Made by a program: the position numbers and the translations under genes
Assembly (NCBI RefSeq): GCF_014199915.1
Contig: NZ_JACHOO010000001.1
Location: forward strand, 62,001 to 126,000
Reading direction: 5' to 3'
DNA from: Prosthecomicrobium pneumaticum
GTDB taxonomy: Bacteria; Pseudomonadota; Alphaproteobacteria; Rhizobiales; Kaistiaceae
DNA: 64,000 nucleotides
Part shown: piece by piece, positions 7,124 to 15,608 of the stretch
How the letters are laid out: each line of letters starts with the position of its first letter
How positions within the stretch are numbered: the stretch's first letter is position 1
Notes under the pieces: model-generated
Seen by the model: the letters and a program-made list of their open reading frames with translations, nothing else
Told to the model about the DNA's origin: nothing
Database searches by the model: none

Positions 7124-7869
7124 CACGAGGTCCCGTTCGAGCGCGCCCGCTTGGCGATGCCGACCATCACGCCGGTGAGCCGTGCGGCGCGCGCCGGCTC
7201 CATCTCGTTGAGAATCGCGCTCGCAACGCGGGGGTTGAGCCTGGCGAGGATCGCCGCAGCCGGGTCGTCGCCCATGATGGTGAGCTGCGCGGAGGCCGCA
7301 TCGGGCCGCATCTGCGAGAACACGGCGAGCAGGTTTTCGTCGGCCTGTTTCAGGAACTCCTCGCGGCGGCTCAGCCAGGTCTCGTAGTCGGCCCGCTTGG
7401 CCTCGAGCGCGGCGATCCGTTCGTCGATGGTCTTCTGCATCGCCTCCAGCGCGGCCTTCTGGCGGGCGAAGCGCGCGTCCTGCGCCGCCTGCGCGACGCC
7501 CTGGCAATACTGTTCGGCATTGGTGCCGCGCGGCGCCGGAGGGGGCACCGACCGGGCCGTCATCGCCGGCTCGGCGGCGGCCGCCTCTGCGCCGCCGCCA
7601 TGCTCGGCTGCGGGCGCGCTCTCCGCGCGGGCCGGCGGAGGGACGACGAGGGCGGTGAGCAGCGCCGCTGCCGCGGCGAGGCCGAGCATGCGAGGGAACG
7701 CCTTGGCCGGTCGCTCGACGGATTGCGATCCGACGGCTTCGGGCTCGTCCGCACGGTCGTCGAAAGAGCCGAGACCGCGCGCGACCACGAGCAGGCCGGA
7801 TGCCATCAGGCCGACGACGCCGCCGGCCACGAAGGCGAAGGTATGGGACAGAACGACACTCAGGGTCAT
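7123..7869 (-). CDS. motE: Motility protein MotE (FlgI chaperone family)
   Basis: In rhizobia MotE is a periplasmic protein needed for folding and stability of the P-ring protein FlgI. The C-terminal two thirds fit: a Cys-containing start of a coiled coil (about residues 118-170), then an MgtE-N-like helical domain (DPAAAILARLNPRVASAILNEME). The 248-residue frame also has an N-terminal stretch of about 60 residues with its own membrane helix (about 11-31) before a second, signal-peptide-like hydrophobic segment at 61-83. Translation could therefore begin at Met61 (position 7689), giving a more usual MotE length. The gene sits between flgI and flgH exactly as in Sinorhizobium. Confidence 0.82.
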   Translation of the reverse strand: MTLSVVLSHTFAFVAGGVVGLMASGLLVVARGLGSFDDRADEPEAVGSQSVERPAKAFPRMLGLAAAAALLTALVVPPPARAESAPAAEHGGGAEAAAAEPAMTARSVPPPAPRGTNAEQYCQGVAQAAQDARFARQKAALEAMQKTIDERIAALEAKRADYETWLSRREEFLKQADENLLAVFSQMRPDAASAQLTIMGDDPAAAILARLNPRVASAILNEMEPARAARLTGVMVGIAKRARSNGTS

Positions 7870-7912
7870 TGGTCACCTTCACGGCCGCCGATGCGGCCCG
7901 GAAAAGGCGGCG

Positions 7913-9019
7913 TCACTGGATGACGAGATCCGCCTGGAGCGCGCCGGCCGTCTTGATCGCCTGGAGCACGGCGATGATGTCGGTCGGCCTCATGCCCATA
8001 CGGTTCAGACCTTGCACGAGGGTTTCGAGATCGGTGCCGCTCACCACCGCGAGATGTCCGCCGCTGCTCTCGACCGAGACGTCGGTGCGCGGCAGCACGA
8101 CGGTCTCGCCCTCCGAGAAGGGCGCGGGCTGGGAGACGACCGGATTCTCCGTGACCCGCACGGTCAGATTGCCCTGGGTCACGGCGACGGTTGAGATCTG
8201 CACGTTGCGGCCGATCACGACGGTGCCGGAGCGCTGGTCGACGACCACGCGCGCCGCCGTGTCCGGCTCGATCGGCAGTTCGCCGACCATGCCGAGGAAA
8301 CGCGCGGCGTTGAGCCGGGCGGGCCGCCGCACGACCACGGTTCCGAGATCGCGCTCTTCCGCGATCGGCCGCTTGCCTTCGGCGAAACGGGCGTTGATCG
8401 CGTCGGCGATCCGCGACGCCGTCGTGAAGTCGGGGTTGTCGAGGGCGAGAACGAAGCTGTCGAGCGTGTCGAGCCGGCCGGGGGCGGGCCGCTCGACGAG
8501 GGCGCCGTTCGGAATGCGGGCGCCGGTCGGCACCCCTTCGGTCACGCTCTCGGCGGCGCCGGCGGCGGTGAGGCCCGTCACCGCGAGCTGGCCCTGCGCG
8601 ACCGCATAGGTCTTTCCGTCCATGCTGGCGAGGGGGGTGATCAGAAGCGTGCCGCCGCGCAGTGATGTCGCATCGCCGAGCGAGGCGACATTGACGTCGA
8701 TGCGGGCGCCGATGCCGGCGAAGGCCGGCAGGTTCGCCGTCACCGCGACGGCGGCGACGTTGCGCGCCCGCAGCGGCACGCCGCGCGCCGAGATGCCCAT
8801 GCGGTCGAGCATCGACTGCATCGCCTGCTCGGTGAAGGGCGAGTTGCGCAGCGTGTCGCCCGTGCCCTGCAGGCCGATGACGAGGCCGTAGCCGATCAGC
8901 TGGTTGTCGCGCACGCCCTCGACGCTCGAGACGTCCTTGATCCGGGTCGCGGCACCGGCGCCGCCGAGACCGGCGAGCGCGAAGGAGAGGGCGAGGGCGG
9001 CCGAGAGAATGCGCATCAC
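7913..9019 (-). CDS. flgI: Flagellar P-ring protein FlgI
   Basis: Periplasmic P-ring subunit around the rod in the peptidoglycan layer. The 368-residue length is normal. It has a signal peptide (residues 1-23, cut after GAGA), then the family start TRIKDVSSVEGVRDNQLIGYGLVIGLQGTGD (quoted here in two overlapping parts: TRIKDVSSVEGVRDNQ and LIGYGLVIGLQGTGD). It ends with VQGLNRMGMRPTDIIAVLQ. The start overlaps the flgA stop by 4 bases. Confidence 0.97.
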   Translation of the reverse strand: MMRILSAALALSFALAGLGGAGAATRIKDVSSVEGVRDNQLIGYGLVIGLQGTGDTLRNSPFTEQAMQSMLDRMGISARGVPLRARNVAAVAVTANLPAFAGIGARIDVNVASLGDATSLRGGTLLITPLASMDGKTYAVAQGQLAVTGLTAAGAAESVTEGVPTGARIPNGALVERPAPGRLDTLDSFVLALDNPDFTTASRIADAINARFAEGKRPIAEERDLGTVVVRRPARLNAARFLGMVGELPIEPDTAARVVVDQRSGTVVIGRNVQISTVAVTQGNLTVRVTENPVVSQPAPFSEGETVVLPRTDVSVESSGGHLAVVSGTDLETLVQGLNRMGMRPTDIIAVLQAIKTAGALQADLVIQ

Positions 9020-9495
9020 GGGCCCACCTTGACGGTTCCGTCCGACTGGACGACGCCGGACACGATCCGGCCGCTGTCGCTGTTCTTCACGCGCACGACG
9101 CTGCCCAGCGCACCCGATTCGAGTGGCACGCCGAGCGCCGTGATGCGCAACCCGTTCTCCTCGAACACCAGCTCGGTCCCCGTGCCGCGCAGCACGAGCT
9201 GCGCCTCGGCGACGGAGGCGACGAGAATCGCATTGCCCGGCAAGAGCATGCGCCGTGCGATCTTGCCGACCAGCTGGCCGCGGTCGTGCGCGACCGGATA
9301 GCGGGCGACGACCCCCGCGGGGAAGGGGCGGTCGAGCAGCATCGCGTCGGTGATGGTGTCGCCGGGGGTGATCGTCACCGCGGCGACGGGGAGCATCACC
9401 TCGGGCGATGCGGCGGCGGGGAGAGCCTCCTGCGCCTGCGCGCAGGCGAGCGCGAGGGCGAGCGCCACCGCCGCCCCCGACAGCAACCGGATCAT
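9016..9495 (-). CDS. flgA: P-ring assembly chaperone FlgA
   Basis: Periplasmic chaperone for FlgI polymerisation. The 159-residue protein has a signal peptide (residues 1-21, ending ACAQA) and a SAF-type domain with GDTITDAML and the C-terminal VKNSDSGRIVSGVVQSDGTV typical of FlgA. It is shorter than enterobacterial FlgA, as is usual in alphaproteobacteria, because the N-terminal domain is missing. Confidence 0.93.
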   Translation of the reverse strand: MIRLLSGAAVALALALACAQAQEALPAAASPEVMLPVAAVTITPGDTITDAMLLDRPFPAGVVARYPVAHDRGQLVGKIARRMLLPGNAILVASVAEAQLVLRGTGTELVFEENGLRITALGVPLESGALGSVVRVKNSDSGRIVSGVVQSDGTVKVGP

Positions 9496-9509
9496 GATGG
9501 AGAACCTTG

Positions 9510-10298
9510 CTAGCGGATACCCTTCGAGACCGTCGCGGCCATCTCGTCGGCGGCCTGGATGACCTTCGAATTCATCTCATAGGCGCGCTGCGCCGAGATC
9601 AGCTCGGTGATCTCCTTGACGGGATCGACGTTCGAGCTCTCCAGATAGCCCTGATGGATCTTGCCGAAGCCGGGATCGCCGGCAAGGCCCGTCACCGGCG
9701 TTCCCGAGGCGGACGTCTCGCGGTAGAGATTGTTGCCGATCGGCTCGAGGCCGCCGTCATTGGCGAAATTGGCGAGTCCGATCTGGCCGAGCTGGGTCGG
9801 CTCGGCCTGGCCTGGAACCTTGGCGTAGATGGTGCCGCTCTCGTTGACGACGATCTCGGTGGCGTCCGAAGGCACCGTGATCGCCGGGATGACGACATAG
9901 CCGTCATTCGTCACAAGCTGCCCGTCGGGTCCCTTGTTGAAGGAGCCGGCGCGGGTGAACAGCGTCTCGCCGGTGGGGCCGGTGATCTGGAACCAGCCCC
10001 GCCCGTTGATCGCGAGATCGAGCGGGTTGCCGGTCTGGGTGAGCGGCCCCTGGATATGGATGTTGCGCACGCCCACCGTGCGCACGCCGAGGCCGACCAG
10101 CGCGCCGTCCGGAATGGGCAGCCCGCCATCGACATTGGGAACGCCCTGGGCACGCTCGGCCTGATAGAGGAGATCGGCGAACTCGGCACGGGCGCGCTTG
10201 AAGCCCGTCGTGTTGATGTTCGCGATGTTGTTCGCGATCACTTCGAGATTGGTCTGCTGGGCGTTCATGCCGGTCGCGGCGATGGCGAGCGCTCTCAT
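9510..10298 (-). CDS. flgG: Flagellar distal rod protein FlgG
   Basis: Subunit of the distal rod, exported by the flagellar system. At 262 residues it matches the family. The N-terminal rod motif reads [20 protein letters not shown], and the C-terminal helix includes [30 protein letters not shown]. It lies 9 bases after fliE in the same operon. Confidence 0.97.
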   Translation of the reverse strand: MRALAIAATGMNAQQTNLEVIANNIANINTTGFKRARAEFADLLYQAERAQGVPNVDGGLPIPDGALVGLGVRTVGVRNIHIQGPLTQTGNPLDLAINGRGWFQITGPTGETLFTRAGSFNKGPDGQLVTNDGYVVIPAITVPSDATEIVVNESGTIYAKVPGQAEPTQLGQIGLANFANDGGLEPIGNNLYRETSASGTPVTGLAGDPGFGKIHQGYLESSNVDPVKEITELISAQRAYEMNSKVIQAADEMAATVSKGIR

Positions 10299-10307
10299 CT
10301 GCGGTCC

Positions 10308-10628
10308 TCAGATCGAAAGGCGGGAGATTTCCTGATAGGCGGCGACCACCTTGTCGCGCACGGCGAGAGCGGTCTGGAGGGTCTGCTCCGCCGCCATCAC
10401 AGCCTGAACGACGTGCTGCACCGAGGAACGACCCTCGATGCCGGTGATCGCGGTTGCCTCGGCTGTCTTCAGCGTGCCGACGGCCTGGCTCGAGACATCG
10501 GCGAGGACCTCGCCGAAGGGAGTGCCTCCAGCCGGTTTCGCGACAGCCGCGGGCGCGGCCGCGCCAGCGCCTCCGGTGCCCGCGCTCGAGAGGCGGGTGG
10601 TGATCGATCCGACAGCGTCGAGCATCAT
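10308..10628 (-). CDS. fliE: MS ring-rod junction protein FliE
   Basis: Links the MS ring to the rod and is the first exported rod component. The 106-residue length fits. The conserved C-terminus [20 protein letters not shown] and [12 protein letters not shown] match the family. The start overlaps the flgC stop by 4 bases. Confidence 0.94.
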   Translation of the reverse strand: MMLDAVGSITTRLSSAGTGGAGAAAPAAVAKPAGGTPFGEVLADVSSQAVGTLKTAEATAITGIEGRSSVQHVVQAVMAAEQTLQTALAVRDKVVAAYQEISRLSI

Positions 10629-11047
10629 CCGCCCCTCAAAAGATCGAGTGTCATCGAGATCATGGAACGCGCCTGTTTCATCATCTGGAGATTGGCCGAA
10701 TAGGAGCGGCCCGCATCGCGCAGGTCCGCCATTTCCACGAGGACGTTGACGTTCGGCAGCTTGACGTCGCCATTCTGGTCGGCGGCCGGGTTGCCCGGAT
10801 CGTGCTCGACCTCGAAGGCGGTCGCCCGGTCTACGCCGATCGAACGAACCGAGACGCCGGTGAAGCCGAGGGCGCGGTCGAGCTCGCTCGCGAATTCGAC
10901 GGTCTTGCGCCGATAGGGATCCGCACCCGGGGTCGCACCGGTCGAACGCGCATTGGCGATGTTCTCGGATGCGATGCGCATGCGCAAGAGCTGCGCTTCC
11001 ATTCCGGAGCCGGCGATCCGGCCGATCGAGAGCAGGGGGTCTGACAT
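10625..11047 (-). CDS. flgC: Proximal rod protein FlgC
   Basis: Proximal rod subunit, 140 residues. The N-terminal helix [20 protein letters not shown] and the C-terminal region [20 protein letters not shown] with [12 protein letters not shown] are diagnostic. The start touches the flgB stop. Confidence 0.96.
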   Translation of the reverse strand: MSDPLLSIGRIAGSGMEAQLLRMRIASENIANARSTGATPGADPYRRKTVEFASELDRALGFTGVSVRSIGVDRATAFEVEHDPGNPAADQNGDVKLPNVNVLVEMADLRDAGRSYSANLQMMKQARSMISMTLDLLRGG

Positions 11048-11430
11048 CAGCCGCTCCTTACGCTGGCGAGCATCATCCGGTGAAAGGCGCGCGCGATGCT
11101 CGTGTCGAGACTGAAGGCGCGATGGGCCTCGCCGGCCTGCACCATCTGCTGGTCGAGACTGACCGAGTTGCCGGTCGCGGTGACGCTCCAGCTCTCATCG
11201 GCGCCGAGCTTGACGCCGCCGCCGCTACCGGACCCCGCCACCATGTGGCGCGGGTCGGTGCGCATCTGGGTCAGACGCGTGCGGTCGAGCACGGAGGTGA
11301 AGGGCTCGACGTCGGACGCGCGATAGCCGGGGGTGTTGGCGTTGGCGATGTTGGCGGCGATCGTCGCCTGGCGCACCGAAGCCCAATCGGCGTGGCGCGC
11401 GGCGAGATCGAACAACAGGATCTTGTCCAA
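11047..11430 (-). CDS. flgB: Proximal rod protein FlgB
   Basis: Proximal rod subunit, 127 residues. It carries the rod-family N-terminal motif [19 protein letters not shown] and the C-terminal [20 protein letters not shown]. It precedes flgC and fliE as in nearly all flagellar operons. A 67-base gap separates it from the unknown gene upstream. Confidence 0.95.
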   Translation of the reverse strand: MDKILLFDLAARHADWASVRQATIAANIANANTPGYRASDVEPFTSVLDRTRLTQMRTDPRHMVAGSGSGGGVKLGADESWSVTATGNSVSLDQQMVQAGEAHRAFSLDTSIARAFHRMMLASVRSG

Positions 11431-11497
11431 GGGGCACTCCGAACTCTCGATGGAACCAGATTAGGACGAGAACCTTGCTTGGGGCTGGCGGCGCCGA

Positions 11498-11953
11498 TCA
11501 GTGTCCGGCAAGGCGTGCGGAGGCGAGCGCCGCGGCGAAGCGGGCGAGGCCATCCTCCTCGGGGCCGCCGGATGCGAACTCGATCCGGTCGACATTGACG
11601 CCGATCACCGCCGCCGCGAACACGATCCGGAAGGCCGCCCGGAGCTGGGCGCAGGCGAAGGTCATCTCGATCGAGACATGGGGCGGCGTGCCCCAATCGG
11701 TCTCGATCGTCGCCCTCCGGGCATAGCGCAGGCAGCCCGGCTTCAGGAAAAGCTCCGCCGAGGAGGCGATCAGATCGTCCATGTTCTCGTCGCGGCGATG
11801 GCTGATGTAGGACATCACCACGCCGGCATTGGTGAGACAGAGTTCGGCGAGAAAGCCGCGCAACGTCTCAGCGAGCAGCTTCTCGTAAGGCAGGAGCGCC
11901 AGCGGAGGCAGGGTCCGCCTGTCGAGGCTGCGCGGGCCGTCAGGTCGGGCCAT
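11498..11953 (-). CDS. Uncharacterised protein of the flagellar operon
   Basis: A 151-residue protein of unknown function whose start lies inside the end of flhB (14-base overlap). No signal peptide is evident. The sequence looks like a compact soluble alpha/beta protein with two Cys residues in the middle (PGCLRY and TFACAQ). The start MARPDGPRSLDRR is preferred because a longer version would overlap flhB much more. Location between flhB and flgB suggests a flagellar role, and rhizobial clusters often carry an unannotated gene here. I do not recognise the family. Confidence 0.7.
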   Translation of the reverse strand: MARPDGPRSLDRRTLPPLALLPYEKLLAETLRGFLAELCLTNAGVVMSYISHRRDENMDDLIASSAELFLKPGCLRYARRATIETDWGTPPHVSIEMTFACAQLRAAFRIVFAAAVIGVNVDRIEFASGGPEEDGLARFAAALASARLAGH

Positions 11954-13016
11954 TCTTGTCTCGGCTGTAGACGAAATAGAGAATCTTGGCGATCGGCCGG
12001 TAGAACTCCGGCGGAATCCACTGGTCGACCTCGACCGCGGCATAGAGCGCCCGGGCGAGTTCGCGGTCCTCGACGACGGGCACGTCGTTCTGCTCGGCGA
12101 TCGCGCGGATCTTGAGGGCGATCAGATCGACGCCCTTGGCGAGCACGAGCGGTGCGCCGCCCTTCTGGCGGTCGTATTGCAGGGCGATCGCGTAATGCGT
12201 CGGATTGGCGATCACGACGGAGGCGCGCGGCACGGCGCTCATCATGCGCTGGCGGGCGCGCTGCTGGGCGAGCGAGCGCATCCGGGCCTTGACCATCGGG
12301 TCGCCCTCGGCCTGTTTGAACTCTTCCTTGACCTCCTGCTTCGTCATCCGCAGCTCGGCCCGCCAGCTCAGCCGCGACCAGACGAGATCGATGCTGACGA
12401 GCGCGATCGTCGCGACGCAGACGACGGAGACGAGCCGGACCGCCAGTGTGAGCAGCATCGAAGGGACGAGCACGGGGTCGGTGGTGAGCGCCCCGAGCAG
12501 GTCGTCGCGGCCGGAGAAGAGGAGGATGCCGCAGGCGATGGAGATGGCGAGGAACTTGAAGAGGGACTTGAGGAACTCGATCTGGCCGTGCTTGCCGAAG
12601 ATCCGGTTCCAGCCGGCCATCGGTGAGATTCGCGACCACTGCGGCCGGATCCGCTCGCCGACCAGTCGCGGCGTGTTCTGCAACAGCGCCGCGACGAGGC
12701 CGGCGACGGCGAGCAGCAGCACGACGGGCAGGAGCACCCGGCCGGCGAGCCCGGCAATCATCCAGAGCAGGGCCGTCGCATCCTCGCCCGTGTCGAGCCG
12801 AAGCCCGCCGGGATCGTCGATCAGCCGAGCCAGCCCCTCGGCGAGCATCGTCGTCTGGTTGGCGGCGAAGAAGACGAGGCTGACGAGGATGCCGAGGAGC
12901 GAGGCGAACAGTGTCGCCTCGCGCGAGAAGGGAATGTTGCCCTTCTCCACCGCGTCGGCGATCTTCTTCTCGCTCGCCTCCTCGGTTTTGCTCTCCTTGT
13001 CGCTATCCTCCGACAT
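11940..13016 (-). CDS. flhB: Flagellar export switch protein FlhB
   Basis: Inner-membrane export component that switches specificity from rod-hook to filament substrates after cleaving itself. The 358-residue protein has a charged N-terminus, four membrane helices (about residues 32-52, 88-112, 155-170 and 185-212), and the cytoplasmic domain with the autocleavage site NPTH at residues 271-274 (cleavage after N271). Gene order fliG-flhB matches rhizobia. Confidence 0.97.
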   Translation of the reverse strand: MSEDSDKESKTEEASEKKIADAVEKGNIPFSREATLFASLLGILVSLVFFAANQTTMLAEGLARLIDDPGGLRLDTGEDATALLWMIAGLAGRVLLPVVLLLAVAGLVAALLQNTPRLVGERIRPQWSRISPMAGWNRIFGKHGQIEFLKSLFKFLAISIACGILLFSGRDDLLGALTTDPVLVPSMLLTLAVRLVSVVCVATIALVSIDLVWSRLSWRAELRMTKQEVKEEFKQAEGDPMVKARMRSLAQQRARQRMMSAVPRASVVIANPTHYAIALQYDRQKGGAPLVLAKGVDLIALKIRAIAEQNDVPVVEDRELARALYAAVEVDQWIPPEFYRPIAKILYFVYSRDKNGPT

Positions 13017-13024
13017 GGGCGGCC

Positions 13025-14047
13025 TTAGCGGACATAGGCGTCGTCCTCTCCGCCCGAATTGAGTTCGATCTCGCCGCGCCCGGCCATTTCGAGCGCGAGG
13101 TCGGTGATCGCGCGGCGCGCTTCGGCGACATCGCGCTGCGAGGAAGGTTCGCTGCTCATCAGCTCCTGCTCCACCATGCGGCGCACGCGCGAGCCGAGCG
13201 ATTGCAGGATGATCTCGCGGAATTCGGCATCCGTGCCCTTGAGGGCGATCACGGTGCGGTCGTTCGGCACCTGGTCGAACAGCGAGGTGCGGGCGCGCGC
13301 CGGCAGATTGATGATGTCGTCGAAGGTGAAGAGCAGGCCCTTCAGAATTTCGGCCGATTTCGGCCGCGTGTTGGCGAGGTTGGAGAGCACGTTCTCCATG
13401 TCCTCGCGCTCCATCTTGTTGATGATGTCGGCGATACGGGCGTGGGTGTCGGCGCCGGCATTGCGGGCGAGGTTCACCATGAAGTCTTCGTGGATGGTGT
13501 TCTCGATGATCCGCATCGTCTCGTCGACGATCGGCTTGAAGGCGAGCATGCGGCGCATGACACCGTTGCGCATCTCGAGCGGCAGATGGCTGAGCACCTT
13601 GGCGGCGCAGGCCGGCTTGACCTTGGAGAGAACGAGCGCCGCGATCTGCGGATGCTCCTTCATCACATAGGCGGCGATCGTCCCTTCAGAGACCGCCGAG
13701 ATGCGGTCCCAGATCGAGTGGTTCGCGGCGCCGAGCACCTCCGTCATGATCTCGGCGATCTGTTCGGGCGGCAGCACGCCGTTGAGCAGCCGTTCGACCT
13801 CGCCGGCCGAGCCGACGACATTGGCGCCGGCGACGAACTGGGTGGCGAACTCCTCGATCGCCAGTTCGACCTGCGCGGTGGAAACCGGGCGCATCTCGGC
13901 GATCGCCCGGGTGACGAGCCGGATCTCCTCCGGCTGGAAATGCTTCATCAGACGGGCCGCGGTCGTCTTGCCCATCGTCATCAGGAGCGCCGCGACGCGG
14001 TCAGCGCCCGTCAGGCCGCGCGATCCGCGCGTCGCCACTGCCGCCAT
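13025..14047 (-). CDS. fliG: Flagellar rotor switch protein FliG
   Basis: C-ring protein that transmits torque and binds FliF at one end. At 340 residues it is complete. The N-terminal domain starts LTGADRVAALLMTMGKTTAA, the middle domain has the EHPQ motif in MKEHPQIAALVLSKV, and the C-terminal torque helix reads VPNDRTVIALKGTDAEFREI. It lies 10 bases after fliN and 8 before flhB. Confidence 0.97.
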   Translation of the reverse strand: MAAVATRGSRGLTGADRVAALLMTMGKTTAARLMKHFQPEEIRLVTRAIAEMRPVSTAQVELAIEEFATQFVAGANVVGSAGEVERLLNGVLPPEQIAEIMTEVLGAANHSIWDRISAVSEGTIAAYVMKEHPQIAALVLSKVKPACAAKVLSHLPLEMRNGVMRRMLAFKPIVDETMRIIENTIHEDFMVNLARNAGADTHARIADIINKMEREDMENVLSNLANTRPKSAEILKGLLFTFDDIINLPARARTSLFDQVPNDRTVIALKGTDAEFREIILQSLGSRVRRMVEQELMSSEPSSQRDVAEARRAITDLALEMAGRGEIELNSGGEDDAYVR

Positions 14048-14057
14048 GGCTGCCGCC

Positions 14058-14384
14058 TCAGCGCGTGATTTCGCCGGTCGCGCCGACGATCTCGGTCAGC
14101 GACACGCCGAAGCGGGAATTGTCTTCGTCGACGACGACCACTTCGCCGCGGGCGATGATGCGGCCATTGACCACGATGTCGACCGGCTCGCCGACGCGGC
14201 GGTCGAGCGAGACGATGGCGCCGCGGCCGAGTTTCATCAGCTGGGCGACCGGCAGCTGGGCGGAACCGAGCACCACCTGCAGCGTGACCGGAACGCGCAG
14301 CAGCGAGTCGAGCCCGCGTCCGGCGAAAGTCTCCTCCGGCTCGCGGCCGGGAACGAGGGTCTCGGGGGCGAAACTCTCGCTCAC
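14058..14384 (-). CDS. fliN: Flagellar rotor switch protein FliN
   Basis: C-ring subunit with the SpoA fold. The 108-residue protein carries LDSLLRVPVTLQVVLGSAQL, LGRGAIVSLDRRVGEPVDI and VNGRIIARGEVVVVDEDN with the C-terminal FGVSLTEIV, all typical of FliN. The GTG start at 14384 overlaps the stop of the preceding small gene (GTGA). A longer in-frame start upstream would read through that gene and is rejected. Confidence 0.95.
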   Translation of the reverse strand: MSESFAPETLVPGREPEETFAGRGLDSLLRVPVTLQVVLGSAQLPVAQLMKLGRGAIVSLDRRVGEPVDIVVNGRIIARGEVVVVDEDNSRFGVSLTEIVGATGEITR

Positions 14385-14680
14385 GGGCGAATCTCCGGAT
14401 CGCGGCCGATCGACTTGCCGGCGCGGTCGAGCCGCCAGAGCACCGCCTCGGCCTCTTCGATCTTCCGGCAGAGCTGGACGAGCAGGTCGCGGCTGTCGTC
14501 GTTGACGAGGCCCACGGCGGCCCGGGCCTTGAGGAGCGCCACAGTGCTGTCGTCGAGCGCGGCGCGGTAGCGGCCCTGGTCGACCGCGAGCGCACGCAGC
14601 CGGCGCTGCATGAGCACGACACAAACGCTCGTCATCACCAGGGCGGCGAAGAGGAGGGCTTCAGCGGGGGAGAATATCAT
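14381..14680 (-). CDS. Small membrane protein between fliM and fliN
   Basis: A 99-residue protein that begins inside the 3' end of fliM (20-base overlap) and ends overlapping the fliN start by 4 bases. One membrane helix lies at about residues 5-24 (AEALLFAALVMTSVCVVLM). It is followed by a charged helical, coiled-coil-like segment ending SIGRDPEIRP. I know no characterised family member. Its tight coupling within the C-ring genes suggests a motor or C-ring accessory role, which is inference only. Confidence 0.7.
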   Translation of the reverse strand: MIFSPAEALLFAALVMTSVCVVLMQRRLRALAVDQGRYRAALDDSTVALLKARAAVGLVNDDSRDLLVQLCRKIEEAEAVLWRLDRAGKSIGRDPEIRP

Positions 14681-15605
14681 CGAGAAACTCCTGGTCGAGA
14701 TCGATGGCATCTTCGATGCGCAACACATAACTGCCTTGAGCTTGCCCGAGGCTGCACCAGAACAGCGGCTCCTCTTCGCTTTCGAGGCGTACGCGACTGC
14801 GCGTCGTCGCCTGGAGCGGCAGCAATTGGCCGACGCGCAGCGCTGCCGCATCGCCGAGCGTGACCTCGCGCTCTTCGAGGACGGCGCGCAGCCTTACCTC
14901 GGTGCGGCCGACCTCGCCCCGGATGTGCTTGGTCCAGGTCGGGTCGCGCGGGGAGGATTCGCCCGCCGTGGTGCTCGCGAGCTGCTGGCGCATCGGCGTC
15001 AGCGCGGCCTGGGGGATCAGGACGAACATCTCGCCGCCGCGGTTGATCGCCTGCAGCAGCAGCTTGGCGCAGACGGCGAGATTGTTGCGCCGGCCGATCA
15101 CCGCGAAGTCCATGCGCGTTTCCTGCCGCTGCAGCTTGAACGTCGCCCGGCTGACGAGGGCGAAACAGGCCTGGAGCGCCTTCGCGACCTGTTCGAAGAG
15201 GGCGATGGCGATTCGCGTCTCGATGTTCGAGAACGAGCGCTCGTCATCGATCGGCGGCTCGGTGCCGTCGGCCCCGAACAGCACCTCGACCATGGTGAAG
15301 ATGAAGTCGCGGTCGAAGCCCACGATGACGTGGCTGTCCCACTCCGGCGAATGGAAGACCCCGGCGATGGCGTTGCCTTCATAGCCGTCGAGGATGTCGC
15401 CGATGCGGCCGCTCTCGACATGGCTGAGCGAGTAATAGGCCTGGGAGGCGGCGAGCTGGCGCAGGCTCTCGGCGCAGTTGGTCGCCAGCCGGTCGAAGAT
15501 GACGTGCAGCATCGGCAGCTTGTCGAGCGCCAGACCGGCGGCGTCGAGCAGCAGGTCGCGGATGTCGCGCGAGCCGGCGGCATTCGGAGGAGCGTGCATG
15601 TTCAT
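14661..15605 (-). CDS. fliM: Flagellar motor switch protein FliM
   Basis: C-ring protein that binds phosphorylated CheY. The 314-residue protein has the CheC-like middle domain (MLHVIFDRLATNCAESLRQL, then FTMVEVLFGADGTEPPIDDE) and a C-terminal SpoA domain. The N-terminal CheY-binding peptide common in enterobacteria (DILSQ.EID) is not evident; the protein begins with a different acidic helix, SRDIRDLLLDAAG. It starts 3 bases after motA. Confidence 0.92.
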   Translation of the reverse strand: MNMHAPPNAAGSRDIRDLLLDAAGLALDKLPMLHVIFDRLATNCAESLRQLAASQAYYSLSHVESGRIGDILDGYEGNAIAGVFHSPEWDSHVIVGFDRDFIFTMVEVLFGADGTEPPIDDERSFSNIETRIAIALFEQVAKALQACFALVSRATFKLQRQETRMDFAVIGRRNNLAVCAKLLLQAINRGGEMFVLIPQAALTPMRQQLASTTAGESSPRDPTWTKHIRGEVGRTEVRLRAVLEEREVTLGDAAALRVGQLLPLQATTRSRVRLESEEEPLFWCSLGQAQGSYVLRIEDAIDLDQEFLDDILPR

Positions 15606-15608
15606 GGC

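Noticed and set aside
14384-14624. Longer FliN with 80 extra N-terminal residues
   Set aside because: The extension is an out-of-frame reading of the small membrane gene; the GTG at 14384 forms a clean GTGA overlap.
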